Below are positions 20,346 through 31,548 of a DNA stretch of 64,000 nucleotides, in pieces (position 1 is the first letter of the stretch; every line of letters begins with the position of its first letter). Source of the stretch: Siphonodentalium dalli (taxonomy: Eukaryota; Mollusca; Scaphopoda; Gadilida; Siphonodentaliidae); the NCBI GenBank assembly GCA_032622095.1, contig CP136069.1:17105273-17169272 (forward strand). The letters run 5' to 3'. The notes beneath the pieces are model-generated. The model had not been told where the DNA came from. It did not search any database and saw only the letters and a list, made by a program, of their open reading frames with translations. A program made the position numbers and the translations under genes.

Positions 20346-20584
20346 TAAATAATCTACCCCTTAACCGCAGCATAATTATGGGTAATGTTTCATGATGGCT
20401 TGTTGCCATTCATTGGAAACCTCTTAGTGAAAGCTTCCCGATGAATGGCAACAAGTCATATTTCCAACTAAATCCTGAAAAAACTTACCCATAATTCTGC
20501 TGTGGTTAAGGAGTTGGGTAATTTTTCATGATTTAGTCGGAAATATGGCTTGTTGCCATTCATCGGAAAGCTTTCACTAAGAGC
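20346..20584. repeat. Nested multi-arm hairpin element splitting the LINE
   Basis: CCTTAACCGCAGCATAATTA (about 20357) is complemented by TAATTCTGCTGTGGTTAAGG (about 20492-20513). Inside, GGCTTGTTGCCATTCATTGG pairs with a GATGAATGGCAACAAGTCAT copy, and a third copy GGCTTGTTGCCATTCATCGG follows at about 20549. The block sits exactly where the LINE frame breaks between RATKFI and DERLRKL, so it is an insertion. Target duplication not resolved. Confidence 0.7.
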
Positions 20585-20715
20585 TTAAGAGAATAAACTT
20601 TGTAGCTCTCCTTTGGACACCTTGTGCTTTGGAAGGTTTGATCAGTCGTGAATTTCGAACTCGATTTCCATACTCTAAGATCAACTGAATTAAAGTATAT
20701 TCATTGGAAAGGAAT
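20585..20715 (-). mobile_element. Upstream part of the split LINE
   Basis: Minus strand reads LEYGNRVRNSRLIKPSKAQG, then VQRRATKFI. This is the ...LEY.N..W.P...D....E..QRRATK.I block that precedes ERLR-L in Jockey/CR1-group LINEs. It joins to 19995-20345. Confidence 0.75.
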
Positions 20716-20747
20716 ATTATTTGTCTGGAGGAGCGGTGAGGTAATAC

Positions 20748-20979
20748 CCGTGCCAATGCATTCTCTTATATATGCGAGTCGACTATAGGTCGCCTCGCAT
20801 ATATAAGAGAATGCATTGGCCTAACAATTTTTTATCATTTTTTTAATAAATGTTTCTTAAAAATTCTTTAATAATTTTTATCATTTTTTAACAAAACATA
20901 ACATAATTGTTGTCGGCTATGAGTCACCATGACTGTTGGCCGGTTATATATTTAAATAAATAAATATATATAAAGTATA
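20748..20979 (+). mobile_element. Hairpin-MITE subfamily copy flanked by ~30-bp direct repeats
   Basis: The hairpin (about 20753-20820; GTGCCAATGCATTCTCTTAT ... GAGAATGCATTGGCC) has the centre GAGTCGACTATAGGTCGCCTC. AT-rich strip and the variant right end CGGCTATGAGTCACCATGAC follow. Both sides carry nearly the same ~30 bases ending GGCGGTGAGGTAATAC or GAGCGGTGAGGTAATAC (20717-20747 and 20980-21010). This is far longer than a TTAA duplication. Confidence 0.65.
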
Positions 20980-21090
20980 CAATTTATCTGGAGGGGCGGT
21001 GAGGTAATACGAGCGAGCAGACAACCAGTGCAGAAAAATACAAATTCAACGGCGTGAAATGTTCAGATAATAAGTTCAACAAAAAGCACA

Positions 21091-23183
21091 ATTCCTAGAC
21101 TAATCACAAGTCAATGAGTATTAAAGATGGACTATCTCTTCATATAACAATTCATAGACTAACCACAAGTCAATGAGTATTAAAGATGGACTATCTCTTC
21201 ATATAACAATTCCTAGACTAACCACAAGTCAATGAGCATTAAAGATGGACTATCTCTTCATATAACAATTCCTAGACTAACCACAAGTCATTGAGTATTA
21301 AAGATGGACTATATCTTCATATAACAATTCCTAGACTAACCACAAGTCAATGAGTATTAAAGATGGACTATCTCTTCATATAACAATTGCTAGACTAACC
21401 ACAAGTCAATGAGTATTAAAGATGGACTATCTCTTCATATAACAATTCATAGACTAACCACAAGTCAATGAGCATTAAAGCTGGACTATCTCTTCATATA
21501 ACAATTCCTAGACTAACCACAAGTCATTGAGTATTAAAGATGGACTATCTCTTCATATAACAATTCCTAGACTAACCACAAGTCAATGAGTATTAAAGAT
21601 GGACTATCTCTTCATATAACAATTGCTAGACTAACCACAAGTCAATGAGTATTAAAGATGGACTATCTCTTCATATAACAATTCATAGACTAACCACAAG
21701 TCAATGAGTATTAAAGATGGACTATCTCTTCATATAACAATTCCTAGACTAACCACAGGTCAATGAGTATTACAGATGGGCTATCTCTTCATATAACAAT
21801 ACCTAGACTAACCACAAGTCAATGAGTATTAAAGATGGACTATCTCTTCATATAACAATTCCTAGACTAACCACAAGTCAATGAGCATTAAAGATGGACT
21901 ATCTCTTCATATAACAATTCCTAGACTAACCACAAGTCAATGAGCATTAAAGATGGATTATCTCTTCATATAACAATTCCTAGACTAACCACAAGCCAAT
22001 GAGTATTAAAGATGGACTATCTCTTCATATAACAATTCCTAGACTAACCACAAGTCAATGAGCATTAAAGATGGACTATCTCTTCATATAACAATTCCTA
22101 GACTACAAGTCAATGAGTATTAAAGATGGACTATCTCTTCATGTAACAATTCCTAGACTAACCACAAGTCAATGAGTATTAAAGATGGGCTATCTCTTCA
22201 TATAACAATACCTAGACTAACCACAAGTCAATGAGTATTAAAGATGGACTATCTCTTCATATAACAATTCATAGACTAACCACAAGTCAATGAGTATTAA
22301 AGTTGGACTATCTCTTCTTATAACAATTCCTAGACTAACCACAAGTCAATGAGTATTAAAGATGGACTATCGCTTCATATAACAAATCCTAGACTAACCA
22401 CAAGTCAATGAGTATTAAAGATGAACTATCTCTTCATATAACAATTCCTAGAATAACCAGAAGTCAATGAGTATTAAAGATGGACTATCTCTTCATATAA
22501 CAATTGCTAGACTAACCACAAGTCAATGAGTATTAAAGATGGACTATCTCTTCATATAGCAATTCCTAGACTAACCACAAGTCAATGAGTATTAAAGATG
22601 GACTATCTCTTCATATAACAATTCCTAGACTAACCACAAGTCAATGAGTATTAAAGATGGACTATCTCTTCATATAACAATTGCTAGACTAACCACAAGT
22701 CAATGAGTATTAAAGATGGACTATCTCTTCATATAACAAATTCATAGACTAACCACAAGTCAATGAGTATTAAAGATGGACTATCTCTTCATATAGCAAT
22801 TCCTAGAATAACCAGAAGTCTATGAGTATTAAAGATGGACTATCTCTTCATATAACAATTGCTAGACTAACCACAAGTCAATGAGTATTAAAGATGGACT
22901 ATCTCTCCATATAACAATTCCTAGACTAACCACAAGTCAATGAGTATTAAAGATGGACTATCTCTTCATATAACAATTCCTAGACTAACCACAAGTCAAT
23001 GAGTATTAAAGATGGACTATCTCTTCATATAACAATCCATAGACTAACCACAAGTCAATGAGTATTAAAGATGGACTATCTCTTCATATAACAATCCCTA
23101 GACTAACCACAAGTCAATGAGTATTAAATAGAGAAAGGATTAAAGATGGACTATCTCGGACTATCTCGTCATATAACAATTCT
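21091..23183 (+). repeat. 59-bp satellite, about 35 units, with higher-order structure
   Basis: The unit begins ATTCCTAGACTAACCACAAG, continues TCAATGAGTATTAAAGATGG and ends ACTATCTCTTCATATAACA. Spacing is exactly 59 for most units (21091, 21150, 21209, 21268, ...). Variant starts (ATTCC, ATTCAT, ATTGCT, ATACC) and the TCATTGAG variant recur in order: units 4-7 and 8-11 repeat the same four-unit series, giving a 236-bp higher-order repeat. The last units break down at 23128 with AATAGAGAAAGGATTAAAGA. Confidence 0.95.
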
Positions 23184-24015
23184 GAAATAGATTCATGGGT
23201 ATAAAATGATAAATGTGAATTGAAGACCCATGTCCAGAAACGCTTCTATCAATTAATTTTTATATTTATTTCGAATATATTATTATATAATGATAATATG
23301 ACCATACGTAAACGTAATTTGCGCCAGTTTGTTACTGTTCATGGGCTTATCGGATGAATTTTTTATCTTTAGAAGGATTTGATGATAAACCGTAACGGGA
23401 CACAAGACAATTATATATATGTAAATAATCACATATAACGTAAATGTTTTGCAGATGTGTCGTTTATCTTGACCGTGTAATACGTGTCTCAGCTGTCTGG
23501 CCATCGACGCAGTCCTGTGTCTGGAGTTTTGCGCGCCGATGTAGGTTGTGACGTCATGGTGCACGTCTTGATGTCATGACGCCTTTACTGGTTTTCCAAA
23601 AAGTTATCTTAAAAGGACTATGCGATCTTTCAATCGGAACTTATAGTTTCACTTTGTCGGCCTTGAACTTTGAGATTAATTCATCAATCTTTTAGGTGAA
23701 AATACCGTTGGAAAATGGAAGATAACATCTAAACGACCAGTAAGGCCCCTATATTCCTCGTTCGGGGCAAATATTTTTAATAATCTTATAACATATGTAA
23801 ACAAAACTTTTTCATGCAATTTCACTGTTTTGTTAACCAGAGCTTTGGTTTAATTTACATTCATTTTAAAAAATATCTTTGGCTTTAGGAGCATGTTGTT
23901 CATACATATGATGAAGTATAGCTAACATTTGCCGGAACAAAGTTTTTATTTTGCATGTGACGTTTTTTAACACGCACGATTTGATTCCTCGTATTAATTG
24001 AGAAGAACGTGTATG
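23184..24015. other. No gene recognised
   Basis: AT-rich; no exon, array or inverted repeat identified. Confidence 0.35.
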
Positions 24016-26125
24016 ATTTTGATGTTAATTGGCACTAAACATATTTAAATCAGTTGTGGGGACACGCCCGTCCCTATTTTGGACTCAAGCGGCGCCACAT
24101 TTGACATCATTAAACCACAAACTTAGACTCATCATGGAGATGAATATATATTATATTGTTTATCTATTCGTCTGTCTTCCTCATCCTCTGTGGACCCTGT
24201 CTCGAATGGCACCAGTTTTGACATCTTTAGACCACACAATTAGACTCCTGATATCATGGAGATAATTATGGAGATGTATATATATAAAATTGTTGAAAAT
24301 TGGCGAGTATCCAAATTCGTATCATATTTAGGCCCCATATCTCTCACCCAAACTGTACCAATTTGGCGTATTTAAACCACATGACTAGATTCCTCGTATC
24401 ACGGAGAATATGTATCAGTCTGGTGGAAATCGGCGCTAAATCATTATATTGTTTATCTATTCGTGTGTCTCTCTCGTCCTATGTGGACAACTGTCTCGAA
24501 TGGCACCAGTTTTGACATCTTTAAACCACACAATTAGACTCCTGATATAATGGAAATAAATATTTATAAGTTTGGTGATAATCGGCGACAAACCATTTTT
24601 TTTATCAAATTGAATTCCCACCCACAACATCTCTCACACAAACAACACCAATATAGCGACTTTAAATCACATGATTTGATTCCTCGTATCAAGGATAAGA
24701 ATGTGTATCAATTTGGTGGAAATTGGCGCTAAAATTACTTTTATCATTAGACTCCTCATACCATGTGGATGATTTTGTATAAGTTTTTGTATAATATTGG
24801 CGAGTATACAAATTCGTATCAAATTTATGGCCCCCATATCTCTCATCCATACAGCACCAATTTGGCGTATCTAAACCACACGATTAGTTTCTCTTATCAC
24901 GGAGAATATGTATCAATCAGCGCTAAACATATTGTTCAGCTTTTTGCGTTCCTCTCACCCTCTATGCATCCTGACTCGAATGGCCCCACTTGTGACGGCT
25001 TGTGACACCCTTAAACCACACACTTAGACTCCTGATATCATGGAGATGATTATTGATAAGTTTGGTAAACCAATTTTGATCAAAGTTAGTGCCCACTAAC
25101 CGCCATCTCTCACCCAGACAGCACCAAAATGGCGTCTTTAAATCACACGATCAGACTTCTCGTATATTGGATAAGAATGCGTATCACTTTGGTGGAAATT
25201 GGTGCTAAAATTATTGCGTATCAATTTAGGTGCCCCTCTGCCTTTCAGTTCAACCCTGACTCGAATGGCACCACTTTTGACATAAGTAACCCACACCATT
25301 AGACTCCTCATACCATGGGGGTGATATTGTATAAGTGTGGTGGCAATCGTCGACTATATTGTTATCAAATATGAGTGCCCCTTCCACAATCTTTCATCAA
25401 AACGACAGCAATTTGGAGTCTTTAAAGCGCACAATTAGATTCCTTGTATCATGGAGAAGAATATATATCAATTTGGTGGAAATCGGCGCTAAAATTAGTT
25501 TTTATCAATTTTGGTGCCCTTCTCCCCTTCCGTGCACCCCTGATGCGAATGGTGCCATGTTTGACATATTTAAACAACACCCTTAGATTCCTCATATCAT
25601 GGGCATGGTTATATAAAAGATTCATGACAATCGGCGGCAAACATTTTTTCTACCCCACCCCTGTTCTGCCCCTGACAACGGCGTCACTTTAGAAAATTCT
25701 TACCCACACCATTATCTTTCTCGTAAACAGTTACCCATAGTAGACCGTTTGGTGCCATCTAGATGGTCCCTCGGCACTAAACTTAGTTTATAAATTTTGG
25801 TGCCCCTCTCCCCTTCCGTGCATCCTTGACTCGAACGGGGCCACTCTTGACATATTTAAACCACACCATCAGATTCCTTATAACATGGGAATGATTATAT
25901 ATAAGTTTCGTGGCAATCGGCGACAAACGTGTTTTTCTGCCCTCCCCTTTTCTGCCCCTGACAACAACGGCCTCATTTTAGAAAATCCCTACCCTCACCA
26001 TTATCATTCTCGTAAAAAGTTACACCTAGTAGACCCCTTTGGTGTCGTCTAGATGGTCCCCTGTGAATTTCTATAGAACACAGACAGACAGACAGACATT
26101 CGCAAATATAGATATAGATGTTTAC
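24016..26125 (+). repeat. Degenerate ~145-bp tandem repeat ending in (CAGA)n
   Basis: About 14 diverged units share CCACACnATTAGACTCCT, ATATCATGG, ATAAGTTTGGTGG-AATCGGCG and CTGACTCGAATGGC. The core TTAGACTCCT is spaced about 115-150 bases apart (24124, 24239, 24384, 24533 and so on to about 25870). The block ends with ACACAGACAGACAGACAGAC at about 26078 and an AT-rich tail, as in the retroposons at 11.1-14.8 kb. It may be a long 3' UTR-like retroposon tail. Confidence 0.7.
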
Positions 26126-26436
26126 AAAGAGATCGACCATCGTTAATTTCATCCCCATGTGCGTCCGTGATTGGTACAAATTGTCAACTAGAATCGTAGT
26201 ATGTTATTACTGAAGTTTAAGAGCGTGATAAAAACTATCACTCGCATATATATTCTAGGTATTATGCAATTGGCAAACGAACACCACACATACTCCATAC
26301 CTGGGTGTCATACATACATAATATACACGGAGTCGGAATTTGATACATGTATGAACACGAGTCGCTTGAGCAAACCAACTTATCGGAGTAATAGATACAT
26401 TTAGAATATTCACCAAAATAAGCAGTGCATGCCTGT
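26126..26436. other. No gene recognised
   Basis: Sequence between the CAGA tail and the LINE fragment. Nothing clear. Confidence 0.35.
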
Positions 26437-26585
26437 TTTATTAAACTGTATACGAAAATTGTTCGACCGATAAAGGAGTATTGTAACAGTTTGAAATTCG
26501 CGTTTTGCTGGTCATAATAAAATTGAGAAAGTACAGAGGCGAGTAACGCGGATTGTTCCTCGTCCCAGCCTGTACTCGAGAAAAT
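26437..26585 (+). mobile_element. Short LINE reverse-transcriptase fragment
   Basis: Reads FIKLYTKIVRPIKEYCNSLK, then after a frame change HNKIEKVQRRVTRIVPRPSL. This matches the LYK.IVRP.LEY...W...IEKVQRRATR.V block of Jockey/CR1-group LINEs. The following bases may hold a little more of the C-terminus but are too decayed to read. Confidence 0.65.
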
Positions 26586-26867
26586 AAACACACAGCGGGC
26601 TTATTTCAATGGGCAAAATAAGCTCATATCGGCACCAGACACTATAGAAGTAGATCTTGGAAAAATCTCATTCCCATCTCAGAAGAAAAAAGAAGGATCA
26701 CATTTATCTTCGGCGTTGGACATTAACCATTCTATACTAAATGAACTATATATCCTACCCAGTTATAAAAGTATACATTGGAAATGTTCATTGCTCATTT
26801 GGAGGGGTTTCCATGAAAACTAAATGACGACAGATAATACAAGTGCAGAAGGGGTCAAATTTATTGG

Positions 26868-27120
26868 AGGAAAATGTTCAGATAATAATAACTACTCGTC
26901 AATGACGCATTAATATAGAAAGGATTAACTTATTATCTGAACATTTCCTATGGATTACTACTCGTCAATGACGCTTTAATATAGAAAGGGTTAACTTATT
27001 ATCTGAACATTTCATATGGGATAACTACTCGTCAATGATGCTATAATACAGAAAGGGTTAAACTTATTATCTGAACATTTCCTATGGGACAACTACTCAT
27101 CAATGGCGCTTTAGTTGAAA
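26868..27120 (-). repeat. Short array of the 64-74-bp satellite, inverted
   Basis: Four units of ACTACTCGTCAATGACGC, TTTAATATAGAAAGGGTTAA and CTTATTATCTGAACATTTCC are the reverse complement of the large array at 43890-46510. A flank at about 26800 (GGAGGGG ... AGTGCAGAAGG ... AAATGTTCAGATAATAA) also resembles the left flank of the 59-bp satellite at about 20988-21075. Confidence 0.85.
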
Positions 27121-27159
27121 GGAGTTGACGAAAGTTGTTTTCACAGCATATCCTCGTGA

Positions 27160-28010
27160 GAATATGTCCATTTTTGACATTCATATAGGCTCATATAGGA
27201 CTTATTTGATTCTGAAATAAGCCCGTAGTGGACACAACCGTTATCCCGTTATATGGTGCGGGCCACAGTAAAAACACACATTATAAAGCGCGTACATCTG
27301 GAAAGTCGATTGGGGTTGGTAAATGCCGCGGAGAGTAGAATAATAAGTCGATCAAATTAGGCCGATATGAATTTATTTCAATTGTAATAAGTCCATATGA
27401 AAACTAATATTTCATTCAACGTTTAGGTCCATATAAGGATTATTTCACATCTAAATAATCCCAATATGAGCTTATTTCAATCCCATGAAATAAGTTCATT
27501 ATAAACTTATTTCGACGAGAACAGGCTCTTTCAGGGTATGTAAAGCCTATTGACTTCAGCTATTCGTGTATTTTCAACCTATTTTCATCAACGCAACATA
27601 ATAAAACGGAGAAATATTAATGCTAAATTTTGAGGCCGGTAAATTACGAAACGATGTAACTGATAAATTGATCTGTGGTTTTTTAGATGTCCGATAGAAT
27701 GGTTGATGGACGTGTCTATAGACGGTCTACGTTTGGGATGTCTACCTTGTAAATTACTACAGCACCCCTCCCATTGAAGCACATTGGAAGTTCTTGTTGA
27801 ACACTTTGGCCAAATTTGCGGTGAGACACCCAGTCTGTTCTGCAAATAGGTTCATATTGAACGTATTTCAAAAACATATGGACTTATTTCTGAATCGACT
27901 GTTTTTGTGCCCCCATTTACGTTCATATAGAGCGTAATTCAGATTCAAATAACGCCAATATGGCCGTTCTTGGTTTTTTGAGATACGTTCAATAAGAACC
28001 TATTTGCATG
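27160..28010. repeat. Dispersed degenerate motif around ATTTCA...AAATAAGTCCATATGA
   Basis: Words such as AAATAAGTCCATATGA, GGTTCATATTGAACGTATTT and CCATATAAGGATTATTT recur in both orientations about every 30-60 bases. The same theme forms a clean 29-bp tandem at 30661-30745. No coding sequence is recognised. Confidence 0.5.
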
Positions 28011-28369
28011 ATGCTATGTTGAGACACCACAACCACCCTGTCTCCACTCCCTTGGATATATGTACATAACTCACCGAACGGAAGTTCCAAAACCATAAAA
28101 ACCAACACGAATTTGAATGATGTCAAGGCTACTAACGACATAATAAATTCTTGACTGCACAGTCAGCAATGTCTATTCTGGAGCAGCGCTGGTCTAATAG
28201 CCATGGGTGGAGCCTAAGCCAAGATAATATATCAGCACTTATCTACCCATAGGTTGTTTAATATGTCACCACGCACCTGCTATACTGATGATATTGTTAT
28301 CTTCTGTTTAACGATGACCCTGTGCTATTTGAAACCACAAAAACCACAATCTGTACGTTTTCTATGCCA
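28011..28369. other. No gene recognised
   Basis: Nothing identified between the degenerate motif region and a decayed MITE. Confidence 0.35.
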
Positions 28370-28545
28370 TAGGGCGCCTCGCATATAGGCGATACTGCAT
28401 TGGCCTAACAACATTTACACTGACCGTGTAACACTGTGCAAGCCCTTGTATGTGCAAGGCTCCATATGGGATATATAGAATATATATAGAATCCACTGGC
28501 ACATGATCTTTAATGTTGCATCCATATTGTGCGGATAGCGCGGAA
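28370..28545. mobile_element. Decayed hairpin-MITE family copy
   Basis: GGCGCCTCGCATATAGGCGA, CTGCATTGGCCTAACAACA and the opposite end CCACTGGCACATGATCTTTA followed by ATGTTGCATCC mark both ends of a member of the family. The inner hairpin arms are largely lost. Confidence 0.5.
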
Positions 28546-28635
28546 ACACGGTGGTATATTGTGAAGTTACTTCTATACCGTACATTAAACGTTTGTTCCA
28601 CACATAATAGGACTGATCAGTTTGACACGTTAGAC

Positions 28636-30145
28636 ACAAACATGACCTTTGGAGCTGATTCCTTGTTCACAAAAATGTCTCTTTCGGTTAATTCGACGGC
28701 ATGGGTTGGTGGTCCGCCCAAATACCCAATCGAAAAACCCCAGCCCTCACAGGGGGAGTACCACCCTGAAGGGGAGGGAGAAAATGGAGTATGGACTATT
28801 TTCGAGAACTAAGGATTCGGCCAATTTGATGGTATGGGTGGGTGGTGGGTGGGTGACCCGCCCCAAATAACCCATAGAAACACCACACCCTCACACCCGG
28901 GGGAGGGGGGTGTACCACCGAGGGGTGCACATGGGATATGGACCATTTTCGAGACCGGTAAGGATTTCGGCCAATTTGACGGCATGGGTGGGTGGCCCGC
29001 CCAAATGCCCCATAGAAACAGCCCAGCCGCAACCCGGGGAACCCCACAGGGGGTGAAAATGTGGTATGGACCAATTTCGAGAACGGTTAGGATTTCGGTG
29101 AATTTGACGGCAAGAGTGGGTAGCCCGCTCCAAAATCCCCATAGAAACACCCACCTTAATCCCTGGGGGTAACACCCTGAAGAGGGTGAAAATGGGGTAT
29201 GGACCATTTTATTCCTTATTTGCAAAAATATGTGGGTGGACCGCCCAAATATCCCCTAGAAACACCCTCACCCAGGGGTACCACACCGAGTAAGGGTCAA
29301 AATGGGTTATGGAACATTTTCGAGAGCGCCCCCTCCCCATAGATCCCCCAACCCGCACCCGGGGTTCCATACCCCAATTTCACCCGCTCGGTGGCACCAC
29401 CCATGGTGAGTGTTGGGGTTGGAGCGGGAAACCCACCAATGCCGTCAAATTGGCCGAAAACGGTTCATACCCCATTCCGACACCCGGGTGAGGGCTGGGG
29501 GTGTTTATATAAGGTATTCGGGGCGGCCCCCCCCACACATTCCGTAAAATTGACCGACAGAGACATTTTTTTGGCGAAAAATGTATAAAATGGTCCATAC
29601 CTCAATTTAACTCCAGCGGGGTGGTATCCCCCAGGGATGAGGGTGGGGTGTTTCTGGGGGATATCTGGAGCGGGTCACACCCCTGTCGTCAAATTGGCCG
29701 AAATCCTTACCGTTCTCTAACATGGTCCATATCACATCTTCACTCTTTGTGTGGAAACCCCCCCCCCCGCCCCGGATGTGAGGGTGGCGTTTTGTTAGGG
29801 TTTATTTGGGTTGGGCGGGCCACCCTCAAATACCATCAAATTGGCCGAAATCCTTACCGTTCTCGCAAATGGTCCTTACTCCATTTTCACCCCTCCCCTC
29901 AGGGTGGTACCCCCCCCCCATAGTGAGGGCTGGGGTGTTTATGTTGGGTATGTGGGCGTACCCCATGTCCACATCCTCGGTTAGGGGTGGTGAGGGTGCT
30001 ATGTGGTGTATTTTTTGTCGGGCCACCCACTCCTGGGGGAGGGATGGTAGTGTTGCTACGGGGTATTTGGGCGGGCCCCCACCCATGCCGTAAAGAGATA
30101 TTTTGTTAGATCCAAAAGTCATGTTCGTCCATGATATTATATCAT
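28636..30145. mobile_element. Foldback element built of ~130-bp units that invert at about 29.4 kb
   Basis: The ends are inverted copies: ACATGACCTTTGGAGCTGAT (about 28639) against ATCCAAAAGTCATGTTCGTC (about 30110), and ACAAAAATGTCTCTTT against AAAGAGATATTTTGT. Between them, units with GGACCATTTTCGAGAACGGT, AAGGATTTCGGCCAATTTGA and CGGCATGGGTGG-GGCCCGCCC run forward up to about 29320. From about 29430 they run in reverse (TCAAATTGGCCGAAATCCTT). Long inverted repeats made of tandem units are the hallmark of foldback-type elements. G+C-rich ORFs here are repeat translation. Confidence 0.8.
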
Positions 30146-30654
30146 ATATTTAACCGCTATACAACAGACCGTGCATTCGTCGTGATTTCTCAAAGCGCAC
30201 GTGTTATTCGCCTGATTAGGAGATTAAAAGCGGCAACCGGTCGCGTGACCGGACAATGCATTGATAAGTAGCCATGATAAACAGACAGACCACGCCTCCT
30301 GTCCTTGCTATTGAACGATTGTGGCCCACAGGTAACTCAATCGAACAAATCTATGTCGTCCCAACGGTGGAGTAAACTTGGTTTTACTACTAAAACCCAG
30401 TTTAAACTGGTAGTTTAAACTAGGTCTAAACTGGAGATGCCGATTCGGACCATAGTGTTTATTGTATGTTTCTCCGTGTGAATAGTCTTAAAACTATGTC
30501 TATTTATGTAGATTTAGGGGATAATCACCGGCATGGTCGTATTAGCCGCCATTTTATGTACAAAAATTACGAGTGAACTGGACACGGATCGACAGTGAAC
30601 TGGACCAAAGATCGGAAGCGGTGTCGGCTTCGCGGAGCAGTTTCTACTCCGTGT
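30146..30654. other. No gene recognised; clustered TTTAAAC palindromes
   Basis: At about 30373-30437 the words GTTTTACTACTAAAAC, AGTTTAAACT (twice) and GTCTAAACTGG form overlapping short palindromes. Nothing else identified. Confidence 0.4.
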
Positions 30655-30660
30655 TATTTG

Positions 30661-30745
30661 AATATTTAGGTCCTATATGAACCTATTTAAATATTTAGGT
30701 CCTATATGAACCTATTTGAATATTTAGGTCCTATATGAACCCCTA
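30661..30745 (+). repeat. 29-bp tandem repeat, three units
   Basis: AATATTTAGGTCCTATATGA plus ACCTATTTG repeats at 30661, 30690 and 30719 with a 29-base period, almost without change. It resembles the dispersed motif at 27.2-28.0 kb. Confidence 0.9.
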
Positions 30746-30973
30746 TTTGTAGGAGGATATGTTGACCCAGAACCTTACGCACACGGATAAAAAAAAGAGC
30801 GCTCATCGCTGAACTTTTCCTGATATGATGACAATAAAGAGCGTTTATCTTTCACGGGAAATTGCAAACAGCAGAAAAATTACTTCAATACTTATATGTA
30901 ATATGCACTGGAAGTAATTCACCACATACTGCTCTATTGTAATGAAACCTTGGTTTCAAGCCTGCAAATAGCG

Positions 30974-31382
30974 TGTCTGTCATTTGCAGAATGAAGTCCC
31001 CAGAGGGTAATTTAGTGACGCTATCCCGCATAGCGGGCTAGCATCACCAAATTCATCCTCCGGGGTCCTCATTCTGCTTAGGCATCATCTTCTGGGAAGT
31101 ATCTATGGTATCAAATTAACATTCTTTTTAGTTACGTTTTCCCATCTGGGAAGTTTCTATATCCCCTAATTTGCAGAAGATAAAATCCATAATCGAGGCG
31201 CCCAATGGGTGAACATCAACTTCAACTGGGGAACTTCAATTTGATCCTAGGTGTGCCATAGCAGTTGAGGGCCTAAGCAGAATGAGGTCCACATAGGGTG
31301 AATTTAGTGACGCTAGCCCGCTATGCGGTGTAGCGTCACTAAATTCACCCTCTGGGGACCTCATTCTGCAAATGACAGACAT
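30974..31382. mobile_element. Double-hairpin element (TGTCTGTCATTTGCAG termini)
   Basis: The outer ends TGTCTGTCATTTGCAG (30974) and CTGCAAATGACAGACA (to 31381) are inverted. Each end continues into its own ~92-bp palindrome: 30986-31077 and 31277-31369. Both are bounded by GCAGAATGAnGTCC and GGnCCTCATTCTGC, with GTGACGCTA-CCCGC arms at the tip. About 200 bp of unique sequence lies between. The plan is the same as in the CCCTGTGCC family, but the sequence is unrelated. Confidence 0.8.
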
Positions 31383-31548
31383 ACTAAGTGGATCGATTAG
31401 TATTATCTTTGCGGCGACTAGTTACATATTAGTATATAAAATATAGATGTTCCTATAACGTAAAAATGTATTTATTTCAAATGTATATCTCTCCTATGTA
31501 TTGTTCTCGACTGTGAGTTAACTTCTCTAAAAAAGGTTACAAGAAGTT

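Noticed and set aside
21091-23183. Regular repeats that might suggest a CRISPR array
   Set aside because: Units are contiguous 59-base copies without unique spacers, and the setting is an animal genome. It is a satellite.
28796-29923. Pro/Gly-rich ORFs on both strands
   Set aside because: By-products of the G+C-rich ~130-bp foldback units.
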